Source: Gammaproteobacteria bacterium
GTDB taxonomy: Bacteria; Pseudomonadota; Gammaproteobacteria; UBA4575
Length of the DNA stretch: 64,000 nucleotides
Assembly (NCBI GenBank): GCA_011523795.1
Contig: WTFY01000009.1
Location: forward strand, 186,001 to 250,000
Direction of reading: 5' to 3'
The position numbers were made by a program, and so were the translations under genes. The notes below the pieces were generated by a model. The model saw only the letters and a list, made by a program, of their open reading frames with translations. It made no database searches and was not told the DNA's origin. Shown piece after piece: positions 37,234 to 46,230 of this stretch (the stretch's first letter is position 1; every line of letters begins with the position of its first letter).

Positions 37234-38592
37234 TCAGGAACACGATTTTATAAATTCAATAAAGTCAGGAATCCACTGGTTGCGCTGCGTATTTCTCTGA
37301 TGACTGTAGCAGGCAAGAAGATTTTTGTACCGAAGTCCGTCAAACTGCCCATCCACTCCAAAGCCACGTTGGACTTCATAGGAGTACTCATAGTCAGCAA
37401 GATCTCTTAATGTTGAGTAATGAAACTCATGCCCAGGCACAGGATGCCTGATGTTGCCTGACCATAAATGCTGAGGTCTTTTTTGCAGGACTGTGTAACC
37501 GCGTCCTATGGGCTTTTCATGCATCTCACAATCCGCATCAATGACACCCACCATATCGCACTGCACGGCTTTAAATTTGATTGAATTACACAGATACATA
37601 AGACCCCCACATTCAGCATATGCCGGCATCCCGTGTTCAACAGCCTCCCGAACTGCGCGTTTCATTGAAACATTTGCTGCCAGCTTATGCATATTCATTT
37701 CCGGGAAACCCCCTCCTAGAAATAATGCATCTGCTTCAGGCAGGCTGGTGTCGTGCAATACGTCAAACGGAACCATTTCCACTCCCAGTTGAGAGAAGGT
37801 GTCCAGATCATCCGCATAGTAGAAACCGAAGGCTTCGTCACATGCATAAGCAATCCTGAGCCTGCAATTCGACATCACCAAGGCTGGTGCTTCCACGTTC
37901 GGGACAGGGGGTGCTGAGTTTGCGATTTGCTCTATCCGGTCAAGGTTTACCTGCTCTGCGACGACCTTCGAAATTTTCTCAATGTGGCTTCCTGCACGCA
38001 AATCTTCGTTGCTTGGCTTCAGTCCCAGATAACGCTCTACCAGCTCAAGTTCATCATTCCGGTACACGGTCCCGACTACAGGCACATCCGTGTAGTTCTC
38101 CATGACACGAATCAACTTGGCTGCATGCCGGTCACCTCCAACAAAATTCAAAATCACTCCGGCAATCTTGATCTCTGGATCAAACTGCTGGTAACCCAAT
38201 ACAAGGGGAGCCACGCCCCGAATTGTGCCACGTGTGTCTAGAATCAACACAACAGGTGCCTTGAGCAGCCTTGCCAGTGCTGCATTACTGTCTCGGCCAT
38301 CTTCAGACAGGCCGTCATGCAGGCCCTTGTTGGCCTCGACTACACCAATATCAGCACCATCCACCTGTTTCGCAAACATGGAAATAATTTCCCGGTCCGT
38401 TTGGGTCCAGAAGTCAAGGTTGTAACAGTTACGGTGTGATGCCCGGCTCAGCCACATCGGGTCGATGTAATCGGGACCTTTTTTGAAAGTCTGGACCGTC
38501 AATCCCTTGTCGTGTAGTGCAGCGCAGATACCTGCACTCAATACAGTCTTGCCAGATGACTTGTGAGCAGCGGATATTAAGACATGAGCCAC
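37234..38592 (-). CDS. dsrN: DsrN, siroheme amidase (CbiA/CobB-like)
   Basis: Glutamine-dependent amidase proposed to convert siroheme to siroheme amide for DsrAB. It has 452 residues from a GTG start. An N-terminal ATPase domain has P-loop ISAAHKSSGKTVLSAG, and the C-terminal class I glutamine amidotransferase domain has the nucleophile in YAECGGLMYL. Homology alone would also allow cobyrinate a,c-diamide synthase, but the place between dsrP and dsrR and the lack of cobalamin synthesis genes favour DsrN. Confidence 0.92.
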   Translation of the reverse strand: MAHVLISAAHKSSGKTVLSAGICAALHDKGLTVQTFKKGPDYIDPMWLSRASHRNCYNLDFWTQTDREIISMFAKQVDGADIGVVEANKGLHDGLSEDGRDSNAALARLLKAPVVLILDTRGTIRGVAPLVLGYQQFDPEIKIAGVILNFVGGDRHAAKLIRVMENYTDVPVVGTVYRNDELELVERYLGLKPSNEDLRAGSHIEKISKVVAEQVNLDRIEQIANSAPPVPNVEAPALVMSNCRLRIAYACDEAFGFYYADDLDTFSQLGVEMVPFDVLHDTSLPEADALFLGGGFPEMNMHKLAANVSMKRAVREAVEHGMPAYAECGGLMYLCNSIKFKAVQCDMVGVIDADCEMHEKPIGRGYTVLQKRPQHLWSGNIRHPVPGHEFHYSTLRDLADYEYSYEVQRGFGVDGQFDGLRYKNLLACYSHQRNTQRNQWIPDFIEFIKSCS

Positions 38593-38626
38593 AGCGCAGT
38601 ATAAAGCACGTTACAGGTCTGCCCGA

Positions 38627-39838
38627 TTAAGTCGTTGCAGACTCCAGCTTAAGTGCCTTGTCGGACAGGCTTTCAGGTAAAAACTCAAGCACGGCAATGC
38701 CCACTGTGACGATAGCTAGGGCAAGACATATGCCCCCAGCACCCAGCAAAATCTCAAATATACTTGGCGCATATTGTGCTACAACACCATCAAAGAAACT
38801 GCTGCTTTCCTCCATTCCCGGGAAAAGTACCAGGGGATAAGCTTGTCCACCAATTATGATGACGTATAGCTGTGCCATACCGCCTACAATCACCAGCAGA
38901 GAAGCAACCGAAACCATATGCCTCGACTGACTGAAAGGCTTGATGAAAATCAGCACGAGGGGGACTACACAACCTGCAAACACCTGTACAAACCAGAACA
39001 GGAAAGTGTAGACCCCCCCGCCAATAAGAACGAAATGCTCGACACCATGATGTTCTGTGGCATATAAGTTGGTCAGGTGGTATGCCAACACGAAATACAA
39101 TACTGCCGCAACAAAGATACCCAGGAGTATCTTAAGCTTGCGCAATATTGCATCACCCAGTGGTCTGCCTGTCCCCGCATAGCTTGCCTGCAGTACGAGT
39201 AAAAAAACTGCAAGACCAAAAGCAAACGACATAATGATGAATAGTGGCGCCATGATTGCGGCATCGTACGCCTGACGTGCAACCAGAAACCCAAAAATAG
39301 ACCCGGTGCCTGTGGTGAGAATCAGCCTCCATATGAAAGCGATAAACCCTGCCGGCTTAACAAACCGGTTCATTTTCCGCTCCATCATCATCCACAGGTA
39401 TACAAAGGTGACAACGATAAACCCGATATACAGAAATATGTTCCAGGCAAATATTGACTTGAAGTTGTACACAGTCATGGCAACGATCAACCGGTCCGGG
39501 CGACCCAGGTCCAGTACCAGTATGATCAAGCCTCCTACCAGCAGGGCAATAGCCAGTAAGCCCGACAGGCGTGCAAGCGGCTTGTAATCGATTTTGCCGA
39601 ATACCGAAGAGATTGAAGCAACGTTCAGAGATCCGGAAGCAGCTACTATAAGAAAGACGGCCACCACGTGCGGAAAACCCCACACAACCTGATTGTTCAT
39701 TCCTGTTATATGATGACCCTCTACATCCATATGGTGTGCAGCCAAATAACCCACCAACGCAGTCAGTGCCAACGCGCCAAGCAAGAGCCAGTACTGGACG
39801 GATCTTGCATCGACAGAACTGAAGCGGACACTTTCCAT
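38627..39838 (-). CDS. dsrP: DsrP, NrfD-family integral membrane subunit
   Basis: 403-residue inner-membrane protein with about ten hydrophobic segments (for example YWLLLGALALTALVGYLAA and LLAIALLVGGLIILVLDLG). It belongs to the NrfD/PsrC family, which exchanges electrons with quinone, and is part of the DsrMKJOP complex. It lies 49 bp downstream of dsrO. The membrane topology and the gene order support the assignment. Confidence 0.94.
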   Translation of the reverse strand: MESVRFSSVDARSVQYWLLLGALALTALVGYLAAHHMDVEGHHITGMNNQVVWGFPHVVAVFLIVAASGSLNVASISSVFGKIDYKPLARLSGLLAIALLVGGLIILVLDLGRPDRLIVAMTVYNFKSIFAWNIFLYIGFIVVTFVYLWMMMERKMNRFVKPAGFIAFIWRLILTTGTGSIFGFLVARQAYDAAIMAPLFIIMSFAFGLAVFLLVLQASYAGTGRPLGDAILRKLKILLGIFVAAVLYFVLAYHLTNLYATEHHGVEHFVLIGGGVYTFLFWFVQVFAGCVVPLVLIFIKPFSQSRHMVSVASLLVIVGGMAQLYVIIIGGQAYPLVLFPGMEESSSFFDGVVAQYAPSIFEILLGAGGICLALAIVTVGIAVLEFLPESLSDKALKLESATT

Positions 39839-39887
39839 AACTATGCCTTTAGCAGAAAATTACAGAACTCTTGCATGCAGGCAGGAC

Positions 39888-40643
39888 TCAGATTCCCTGA
39901 TAACGCACGCCGGTGTTGAGTCCGAGGTCGGCCCTGATCTGCGAACCTCCATGCTTTTCCAGCAATCTTGAAATCTCGCTGTGTGGGTCGTTCAGGTCCC
40001 CAAAAACAAGCGCTTCATGACCATCTTTCGCACAAGCCTCGGCACATGCAGTGTTGTTATCACCACGGTCCACCTTGTGCACACACAAGGTGCAACTTTC
40101 CACACACCCCTTGCCGCGAGGTGAATGTGGCAACTGCTCGTACAATGGCTCATGGATAAAGGATCGTGCCTTGTAGGGACACGCCATCATGCAGTAGCGA
40201 CAGCCGATGCAAGTATGCTTGTTGACAAGCACGATTCCATCTTCACGTCGGAAGGAAGCCTTTGTTGGACAGACATCCACACAGGGTGGGTGCTCGCAAT
40301 GCTGACACATCATGGGCAATGAGGTGACATGACCAGTTTGCCTGTCTTTCACGTTCAGTTTTCGGATCCACTGCGCGTCTGTTGCGGGACGACCCAAACT
40401 CCATAGGCCGTTCTCTTCATTGCATGCAGTCACGCATGCACTGCAATCTTCCTGACAAACATTCGTGTTAACCAGCATCCCCCACCGCTGCTTGTTCGAA
40501 ACAGGTTGATCTGCAGGTTTCGCACTTGCAGAATGATATAAAAATATCCCTGGAGCAACGGACAACCCCCCCAAGGCAGCAACCCCCAGGGTAAAGCCGC
40601 GACGGCCTGAATCCACTTCAGATGTATCGAACGTATAACGCAT
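39888..40643 (-). CDS. dsrO: DsrO, periplasmic ferredoxin-like subunit
   Basis: 251-residue multi-cluster Fe-S protein of the DsrMKJOP complex. It starts with a twin-arginine signal (RRGFTLGVAALGGLSVAPG), showing export in folded form. Cysteine clusters include CQEDCSACVTAC, CQHCEHPPCVDVCP, CIGCRYCMMACPYKA and CVESCTLCVHK, as in NrfC-type proteins carrying several [4Fe-4S] centres. It probably passes electrons between DsrJ and DsrP. Confidence 0.95.
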   Translation of the reverse strand: MRYTFDTSEVDSGRRGFTLGVAALGGLSVAPGIFLYHSASAKPADQPVSNKQRWGMLVNTNVCQEDCSACVTACNEENGLWSLGRPATDAQWIRKLNVKDRQTGHVTSLPMMCQHCEHPPCVDVCPTKASFRREDGIVLVNKHTCIGCRYCMMACPYKARSFIHEPLYEQLPHSPRGKGCVESCTLCVHKVDRGDNNTACAEACAKDGHEALVFGDLNDPHSEISRLLEKHGGSQIRADLGLNTGVRYQGI

Positions 40644-40676
40644 TACATTCCTGACCTGCCTTATTGAATAATTTTT

Positions 40677-41153
40677 TCACTTAAGCGCATCCAACTGCAT
40701 CAGCTTCCCGAGCTCTTGTACACCAATAACCTGTCCCGACATGCGCAAAGTTGCCCGCACAGCCTCCTCAGGCCGGTCAGCGTGACACTGGAAACAGTCG
40801 ATCGTCACCGCAGTGAACAGGTGGCAGCTGGCGCAAAAGTGTATCTCTTCCGAGTACCGTGCGTATTTACCCTGTGCATCAGGCGTGATATGACAATCTA
40901 TGCAACCGGTGAGACTGTATTTTTCCGTACGGATGCCTTCAATAACAGTTTTGTCCCGGTGGTCCAAAATGTATTCGAAATGTTGCCTGCGCATGACATC
41001 AACAGGCTCTACGCAAACCGTTTCTTCACTGTATTTGCCCTTGGGTGGAGGTATGTTTTCGGGACCGTCCGCAAAGACCTGGATCATGGATACACAGGTC
41101 ACCATGATAACTGCAAGCCATACAGGTCTGCTATAGACAATACTTCTGATCAA
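40677..41153 (-). CDS. dsrJ: DsrJ, triheme cytochrome c
   Basis: 158 residues with an uncleaved or cleavable N-terminal hydrophobic segment (VWLAVIMVTCVSMIQVFA) and three CXXCH haem sites: CIDCH, CASCH and CFQCH. Cys47 in EETVCVEP corresponds to the unusual haem-ligating cysteine described in Allochromatium DsrJ. The apparent start is a TTG at 41153; no better start is in frame. It follows dsrK directly because dsrL is missing from its usual place between them. Confidence 0.94.
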   Translation of the reverse strand: MIRSIVYSRPVWLAVIMVTCVSMIQVFADGPENIPPPKGKYSEETVCVEPVDVMRRQHFEYILDHRDKTVIEGIRTEKYSLTGCIDCHITPDAQGKYARYSEEIHFCASCHLFTAVTIDCFQCHADRPEEAVRATLRMSGQVIGVQELGKLMQLDALK

Positions 41154-41192
41154 AACTTTTGACTTCAGTTCAGTTATGCAGACTTCAGCCAG

Positions 41193-42731
41193 TCAGGCCG
41201 CTTCTGCCTGCCCTTCCTCTTGGCACGCCTGATTATCATCGCCAGGCTGAAGTACAATCGCATTGCTCACAAGCTGATGCAGGCTGACGATCTGGTCCAT
41301 ATCAAAGTCATAGTATGGAAACACCTTTGAAAACTGGCTTTTGCAAATTGCACAAATTGCAGCCATATGTGTTACACCGTAGTCATCGACCACATTCTTC
41401 AAAGCCTCCATGCGCGGCAATGCACCTTTCACACGAAGCTCAATCAAGTCATCTGTCAGCAACCCGCCGCCACCGCCGCAACAGTATGTACCTTCCTTGA
41501 TGGCATAACCCGGCATGTCCACATAGTTATTACATACTGCCTTGATAATTTCCCTCGGAATCTCAAACTGGCCGCCGGGTCGGTCACCCATACGAGACGC
41601 ACGAGCAACGTTGCAGGAATCATGATATGTGACCACCATGTCGTCATTCTGTGAAGGATCAAGAACCAGCTTGCCTTCCTGAATCAGTCCATGCGTAACT
41701 TCACAGACGTGTTGTGGTACGGGATAATCAGGGTCCAGAAAGTCAAATGGCCCGGCAAGTGTGTTCAGGAAAGAGTACGCCACACGCCATGCATGTCCGC
41801 ACTCGCCGAACACAATTCGCTTTACACCAAGATCGATCGCAGCCTGGCGGATCCGCATAGCCAGCTTCTGCATGTTTTCATAGCTGCCAATGAACATGCC
41901 AAAGTTAGCCGCCTCGCTGGCATAGGAACTCAGGGTCCATGAAATTCCTGCCTGGTGAAATACTTTTGCGTATCCGATCAATCCGTCTATGTGCGGTTCT
42001 GCAAAAAAATCTGCAGACGGGGTAATCAACAGAACTTCCGCGCCCTCTACATCCAGTGGAAACCTCACCGCTACGCCGGTCTCTTCCTCAACGTCTTCTT
42101 CAAGGCCCTCCAAGGTGTCCGCCAAGGCTGGCTCCGGCAAGCCAAGATTATTTCCTATTACATGAACCTTGCCGATAATCTCATTACAGTACTTTTGCCC
42201 TTTTCCCACTGCATCCATCACTTCACGTGCAGCCATGGATATTTCTGCAGTATCTATTCCATAAGGGCAGTAAACGGAACAGCGCCTGCACTGTGAACAC
42301 TGGTGAAAGTAGCTGTACCAGTCATCCAGAACTTCCTCGGTCAGGTCTTCAGCACCTACAAGTTTCGGGAATAGCCTGCCGGAAAGGGTGTGATAACGCC
42401 TGTAAACTTTTCTGAACAGGTCCTGGCGGGCAACCGGCATGTTTTTCGGGTCTGATGTCCCAAGGTAATAGTGACACTTGTCTGTACAAGCGCCACATTT
42501 AACACAGGAATCCAAAAATACCTGCAATGAACGATACTTGCCCGTCAGTTCACCCATTTTTTCAATAGCCACCTCTTTCCAGTTGTCCACCAGTTCGCCT
42601 GGAAAACCTAGCTTCTCCTGGAAATCGGCCTTCGCAACAAATGGCCGACTATGTGACATTACGCCTTCCTGCAGGCGAGGAATCACGGGGTATTCATCGA
42701 TTTTTGGTGTTTCAAATTCTGGTGCAGCCAT
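41193..42731 (-). CDS. dsrK: DsrK, HdrD-like catalytic Fe-S subunit
   Basis: 512-residue cytoplasmic subunit of DsrMKJOP, related to heterodisulfide reductase HdrD. Two ferredoxin motifs (CVKCGACTDKCHYY and CSQCRRCSVYCPYG) are followed by the two CCG-type segments: CGHAWRVAY/YHDSCNVARA and YCCGGGGGLLTDD. In the accepted model it handles the DsrC disulfide/trisulfide. It starts 11 bp after dsrM. Confidence 0.96.
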   Translation of the reverse strand: MAAPEFETPKIDEYPVIPRLQEGVMSHSRPFVAKADFQEKLGFPGELVDNWKEVAIEKMGELTGKYRSLQVFLDSCVKCGACTDKCHYYLGTSDPKNMPVARQDLFRKVYRRYHTLSGRLFPKLVGAEDLTEEVLDDWYSYFHQCSQCRRCSVYCPYGIDTAEISMAAREVMDAVGKGQKYCNEIIGKVHVIGNNLGLPEPALADTLEGLEEDVEEETGVAVRFPLDVEGAEVLLITPSADFFAEPHIDGLIGYAKVFHQAGISWTLSSYASEAANFGMFIGSYENMQKLAMRIRQAAIDLGVKRIVFGECGHAWRVAYSFLNTLAGPFDFLDPDYPVPQHVCEVTHGLIQEGKLVLDPSQNDDMVVTYHDSCNVARASRMGDRPGGQFEIPREIIKAVCNNYVDMPGYAIKEGTYCCGGGGGLLTDDLIELRVKGALPRMEALKNVVDDYGVTHMAAICAICKSQFSKVFPYYDFDMDQIVSLHQLVSNAIVLQPGDDNQACQEEGQAEAA

Positions 42732-42742
42732 TTCTAACCTGT

Positions 42743-43474
42743 CTAGGACGATTCAAGTCTGTTGGCCCAGTCCGCAACATGACGCTTTTCACGAGGATTA
42801 TCCACCTGGTTTCGAGTAGGGCTGAAAAAAACACCCGGGGCATGCAAGAGCTTGCTGAATGGGAAAATGATCATCAGCAAGATGACAAGGCTCAAATGCA
42901 CAATCAAAACCAGATCATTCGGCATGGGCGACCAGTTAAATACCATCAACCCCAGTATAAATGCTTTAAGTGACACGATATCCGTATGATCTACAAAAGT
43001 CATCAACGCTCCTGTCACACCGATAGCAATTAACAACAGCAGCATCAGGTGGTCCGAAGGCGCAGAAATATAACGAACACGGTCTACCAATATCCTTCGT
43101 GCCCACAAGCCGGCAAGGCCAGCCAGCATCATGAAGGCGGCATACTTGCCGAAAGGCTGCAAGAAAACAACCCATGCCCAGACGGGATCAGTGAAGTAAC
43201 GCAAGTGCCTCAACAGCACCAAGAGCAAACCAAAGTGAAACATCCAGCCGAACAACCATGTCCATTTGCTCGACTTGAACAGGCTTTCAAATACTGTGAG
43301 TTCCTTGACCATCCGGAATACTACGCCAAGACGGGTCGTCGGGGCTGGAGTAGTGGGAATCTTCAATGGCGCCGGCGTTTTGGCATATCCCCAGATTTTA
43401 TATGCAGTAAAGGCCAGCAATACAACGGTTGCCACATAGAACAAGGCTGCAAAGACTATAGTTAAGACCGGCAT
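42743..43474 (-). CDS. dsrM: DsrM, membrane cytochrome b subunit
   Basis: 243-residue integral membrane protein with about five helices, related to NarI-type diheme cytochrome b. Histidines likely to bind haem lie in WMFHFGLLLVLLRHL and in the LVLIVHLSLVIL helix. It partners DsrK in electron exchange with the quinone pool. It follows the hairpin after dsrC. Confidence 0.94.
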   Translation of the reverse strand: MPVLTIVFAALFYVATVVLLAFTAYKIWGYAKTPAPLKIPTTPAPTTRLGVVFRMVKELTVFESLFKSSKWTWLFGWMFHFGLLLVLLRHLRYFTDPVWAWVVFLQPFGKYAAFMMLAGLAGLWARRILVDRVRYISAPSDHLMLLLLIAIGVTGALMTFVDHTDIVSLKAFILGLMVFNWSPMPNDLVLIVHLSLVILLMIIFPFSKLLHAPGVFFSPTRNQVDNPREKRHVADWANRLESS

Positions 43475-43523
43475 CTACAACTTCCCTAGGCGTATTAGGT
43501 CCTGTTCATACTATACGTCCGGT

Positions 43524-43552
43524 GAAACGAAAGGCAGCATGCCTTTCATTTC
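43524..43552 (-). promoter_or_regulatory. Strong hairpin between dsrC and dsrM
   Basis: Inverted repeat GAAAGGCA/TGCCTTTC with a three-base loop, extended by four further pairs after one mismatch, about 24 bp downstream of the dsrC stop on the minus strand. There is no long U-run. It could be a partial terminator or an mRNA-stabilising structure that gives dsrC higher transcript levels than the membrane-complex genes. Confidence 0.6.
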
Positions 43553-43575
43553 AGCCTGCACACATGATTCAGAGC

Positions 43576-43908
43576 CTAGACGCAACCTGTCGGTTTAGGC
43601 AGGCCTGCATACTTACATGCTTGCTTAGCAGGCCCATAAGGAAACAGTTCATACAGGTACTTGCTGTTACCTTTATCCTTTCCCAGTTTTTTGCCAATCG
43701 CCTTGGTTAAGACCCGCACGGCTGGAGCAATCTGGTATTCCTCGTAGTATGAGCGAAGAAAATTAATTACTTCCCAGTGGTTCTCTCCGAGTTCAGCGCC
43801 GTCTGCTTCTGCCATGGCATCAGCCAGTTCCGGTCGCCAATCGTTTAGGTTGGCCAGATAGCCTTCCTCATCAGTCTCAAAGGACTGGCCATTTACTTCT
43901 AAGGACAT
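43576..43908 (-). CDS. dsrC: DsrC, canonical two-cysteine sulfur carrier
   Basis: 110 residues: MSLEVNGQSFETDEEGYL, then WEVINFLRSYYEEYQIAPAV (helix-turn-helix-like region) and the C-terminal arm ACKYAGLPKPTGCV. Cys98 and the penultimate Cys109 have the CX10C spacing needed to form the DsrC trisulfide. It receives sulfur from DsrEFH and presents it to DsrAB. It is the only one of three DsrC-like proteins in this window with both cysteines. Confidence 0.97.
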   Translation of the reverse strand: MSLEVNGQSFETDEEGYLANLNDWRPELADAMAEADGAELGENHWEVINFLRSYYEEYQIAPAVRVLTKAIGKKLGKDKGNSKYLYELFPYGPAKQACKYAGLPKPTGCV

Positions 43909-43947
43909 GCAACTCTCCTCATCTTTCTAGTATTCGTTAAACATATG

Positions 43948-44256
43948 TCACAACCACGATTGAACCGCATCATGTTCAGTCGCCAAATCTACAAAACCAT
44001 TATAATCTACTACCTGAATACCATTGATCAACTTGTCTTCACCAAGTCCACGCGCCTTGACATCCGGACCCATTACATAGAACGAGAAATCATGCATGGC
44101 CTGAGCAATTCTTTCACTGAACTTCGTATTCTGCATGGCAGCTATTACGCCGTCTTCGAACAAAAGTATGGAGCTCCCCGCCTTGGCAAGGCGTAGACAT
44201 GATTCCAGGGCGTTGCGTTCGAATGGTGATTTATTTACGGTGTGTAAAACTGACAT
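43948..44256 (-). CDS. dsrH: DsrH (TusB-like) sulfurtransferase subunit
   Basis: 102-residue subunit of the DsrE2F2H2 hexamer. Cys20 in NALESCLRLAKAG corresponds to the conserved DsrH cysteine. It starts 3 bp after dsrF and belongs to the dsrEFHC sulfur-transfer module that marks oxidative rather than reductive Dsr pathways. Confidence 0.94.
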   Translation of the reverse strand: MSVLHTVNKSPFERNALESCLRLAKAGSSILLFEDGVIAAMQNTKFSERIAQAMHDFSFYVMGPDVKARGLGEDKLINGIQVVDYNGFVDLATEHDAVQSWL

Positions 44257-44259
44257 GGC

Positions 44260-44679
44260 TTAGAAACTCAATATCACGTCCTGTTCATTGATAATTTCAG
44301 TCAGTTCGCTGCGGCCCACGAGGAACAGTGAATCCTTCTCTGCCCAGTCATCATCTTCGTCCTCATACTTCAACGCCTGAAGATCATCAGCGGTTAAACC
44401 ACGCTCTTCCAACGACTCCTTCTCGACATAGACCTTTTTGATGTCGTAGTCACCAAGTGCCGTATACGTTTTGGAGAAATTCTTCATGCCAATGCTTTCA
44501 GTGTCCTGTCCTTTGGTCAGTTGGTATACGCCATCATCCACAAATACCAGACTGATGTCCTGGTCGAATGCCGCTGCGATTAGCACTACTTCCAGAGACT
44601 CCAATGCGTAGATGGTGCCGTAGGGTGCCTTGCGATTGATATAACAGAACCTCTTGACTACGCCTTCACCATTTTCCAC
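44260..44679 (-). CDS. dsrF: DsrF (TusC-like) sulfurtransferase subunit
   Basis: 139-residue member of the DsrE/F superfamily with VVKRFCYINRKAPYGTIYALE at the N-terminus and IGMKNFSKTYTALGDYDI near the middle. The start is a GTG at 44679. It forms the DsrEFH complex with its neighbours, 16 bp from dsrE and 3 bp from dsrH. Confidence 0.94.
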   Translation of the reverse strand: MENGEGVVKRFCYINRKAPYGTIYALESLEVVLIAAAFDQDISLVFVDDGVYQLTKGQDTESIGMKNFSKTYTALGDYDIKKVYVEKESLEERGLTADDLQALKYEDEDDDWAEKDSLFLVGRSELTEIINEQDVILSF

Positions 44680-44695
44680 AGGAAACCCCTAAATA

Positions 44696-45088
44696 CTAAT
44701 CCCCGAAAGTTACAAGACGGTCTGTCTGGATTCCCGCTTCGATAAGTTGCCCCAGGCCAGAAATACGAAATCCCGGTGCCAGGTTATGTGCATTTTTGCC
44801 GTGTCGCCCCATCTCATCTTCGTCCAAAATGCCACGGCGTTGGGCAGCAGCTACGCACACGACCAAATCCAGCCCATGCTTTTCTGCAAGTTCAGACCAC
44901 TCTTTTGTCAGGTTCCGGTCATCTTGAGGCGGCACACCGAGACGGGTGCCGTTATTGACTCCATCATGATAGAAAAAGACACGAAAAATATCGTGCCCCT
45001 TTTCTATCGCAGCTTTTACAAACTGCAATGCCGAGTCAGAAGATTGATGCGTATACGGTCCCTCATTGATAACAATTCCAAACTTCAC
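44696..45088 (-). CDS. dsrE: DsrE (TusD-like) sulfur-accepting subunit
   Basis: 130 residues. Cys78 in HGLDLVVCVAAAQRRG matches the position of the active cysteine of Allochromatium DsrE, which carries the sulfur passed to DsrC. The N-terminal KFGIVINEGPYTHQSSDSA is typical. The start is a GTG at 45088, 15 bp after dsrB. Confidence 0.95.
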   Translation of the reverse strand: MKFGIVINEGPYTHQSSDSALQFVKAAIEKGHDIFRVFFYHDGVNNGTRLGVPPQDDRNLTKEWSELAEKHGLDLVVCVAAAQRRGILDEDEMGRHGKNAHNLAPGFRISGLGQLIEAGIQTDRLVTFGD

Positions 45089-45103
45089 ACCGATGCCTCA
45101 TGC

Positions 45104-46177
45104 CTAGAAGCGGATATGGGCAGATGAATTCAGGCTTCTGCGTGCACCACGCCAATTGTCGATGTGAAACTTGGTAAAGGGAAGTCCGGTTGCCTCAAAA
45201 AATCTTGGCCAGCCGATGCGCTCAATCCAGTCGTTGATACGCTCCCAGTCCTTGGCTCCATCGCGATAGGCACGCAGAATTTGCTTGACTACCGCCGTGG
45301 CTTCTGGCCAGCGTGGCGGATTGTTGGGTATGCCTGCAGCAACGAGTTTCTGGAAAGTGGGCTTGCCTCGGGCATTGCTGTGATTTCCTCCTACCCATAT
45401 TGCAAGCTGACTGTGCTCAGCATCATTGATCTGCATGGGTGGGCATGGAGGATAACATGCACCACAGCAAATACATTTCTTTTCGTCCACTTCAAGGGAA
45501 GGCTTGCCATTTACCTGGGCTGGACGGATGGCAGCTACGGGACAACGGGCAACGACTGATGGCCGCTCACATACATTGGATACCAAGTCATGGTTGATCT
45601 TGGGTGGCTTGGTATGCTGCACATTGATGGCAATATCACCCTGGCCTCCACAATTAATTTGACAGCATGAGGTCGTGATGTGCACGCGATTGGGCATGTT
45701 GTTCTCCCTGAACTCATCAATCAACTCATCCATCATCGCCTTGACTACTCCGGAAGCGTCAGTCCCCGGGATATCGCAATGCAGCCAACCCTGCGTATGC
45801 GAGATCATGGCTACGGAGTTTTTCGTTCCCCCTACTACGAAACCTTCCGATTCCAATTCATCAATCAGCGGCTGCACCTTGGCTTCGTCTGCGACCATGT
45901 ATTCAATGTTGCTGCGAATCGTGAATCGCACGTAGCCTTCTGCAAACTCGTCTCCAATCTCGCAGAGTTTCCGCAAGGTAAACACATCCAAGATACGCTG
46001 CGTCCCAGCACGCACAGTCCAGATCCTGTCTCCACTCTCTGCCACATGAAGCAACACGCCGGGTCGTGGGTGTTCGTGGTAATCCCAGCTTCCGTAATTT
46101 CTACGCATCACGGGGTGCATGTACTGAAATCCGTCCGGACAGCCTGATTCAATCGGTGCGCGATGGTGTTGCGCCAT
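45104..46177 (-). CDS. dsrB: Reverse dissimilatory sulfite reductase subunit beta
   Basis: 357 residues of the siroheme sulfite reductase beta chain. Cluster-binding cysteines appear in ITTSCCQINCGGQGDI, and the inserted ferredoxin domain has CICCGACYPPCPPM. With DsrA it forms the alpha2-beta2 enzyme that, in sulfur oxidisers, converts DsrC-bound sulfur to sulfite. Direction of catalysis is inferred from the neighbouring dsrEFH and dsrL. Confidence 0.97.
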   Translation of the reverse strand: MAQHHRAPIESGCPDGFQYMHPVMRRNYGSWDYHEHPRPGVLLHVAESGDRIWTVRAGTQRILDVFTLRKLCEIGDEFAEGYVRFTIRSNIEYMVADEAKVQPLIDELESEGFVVGGTKNSVAMISHTQGWLHCDIPGTDASGVVKAMMDELIDEFRENNMPNRVHITTSCCQINCGGQGDIAINVQHTKPPKINHDLVSNVCERPSVVARCPVAAIRPAQVNGKPSLEVDEKKCICCGACYPPCPPMQINDAEHSQLAIWVGGNHSNARGKPTFQKLVAAGIPNNPPRWPEATAVVKQILRAYRDGAKDWERINDWIERIGWPRFFEATGLPFTKFHIDNWRGARRSLNSSAHIRF

Positions 46178-46230
46178 ACTTTTCTCCTAAATCTCGTTTC
46201 AATAGGGTGCGCTGCTGGCAAGAAAGCCTG

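Noticed and set aside
37234-38592. Cobyrinic acid a,c-diamide synthase for B12 synthesis
   Set aside because: The fold fits, but the gene is in the dsr operon and no other cobalamin ring genes are present, so DsrN is the better call.
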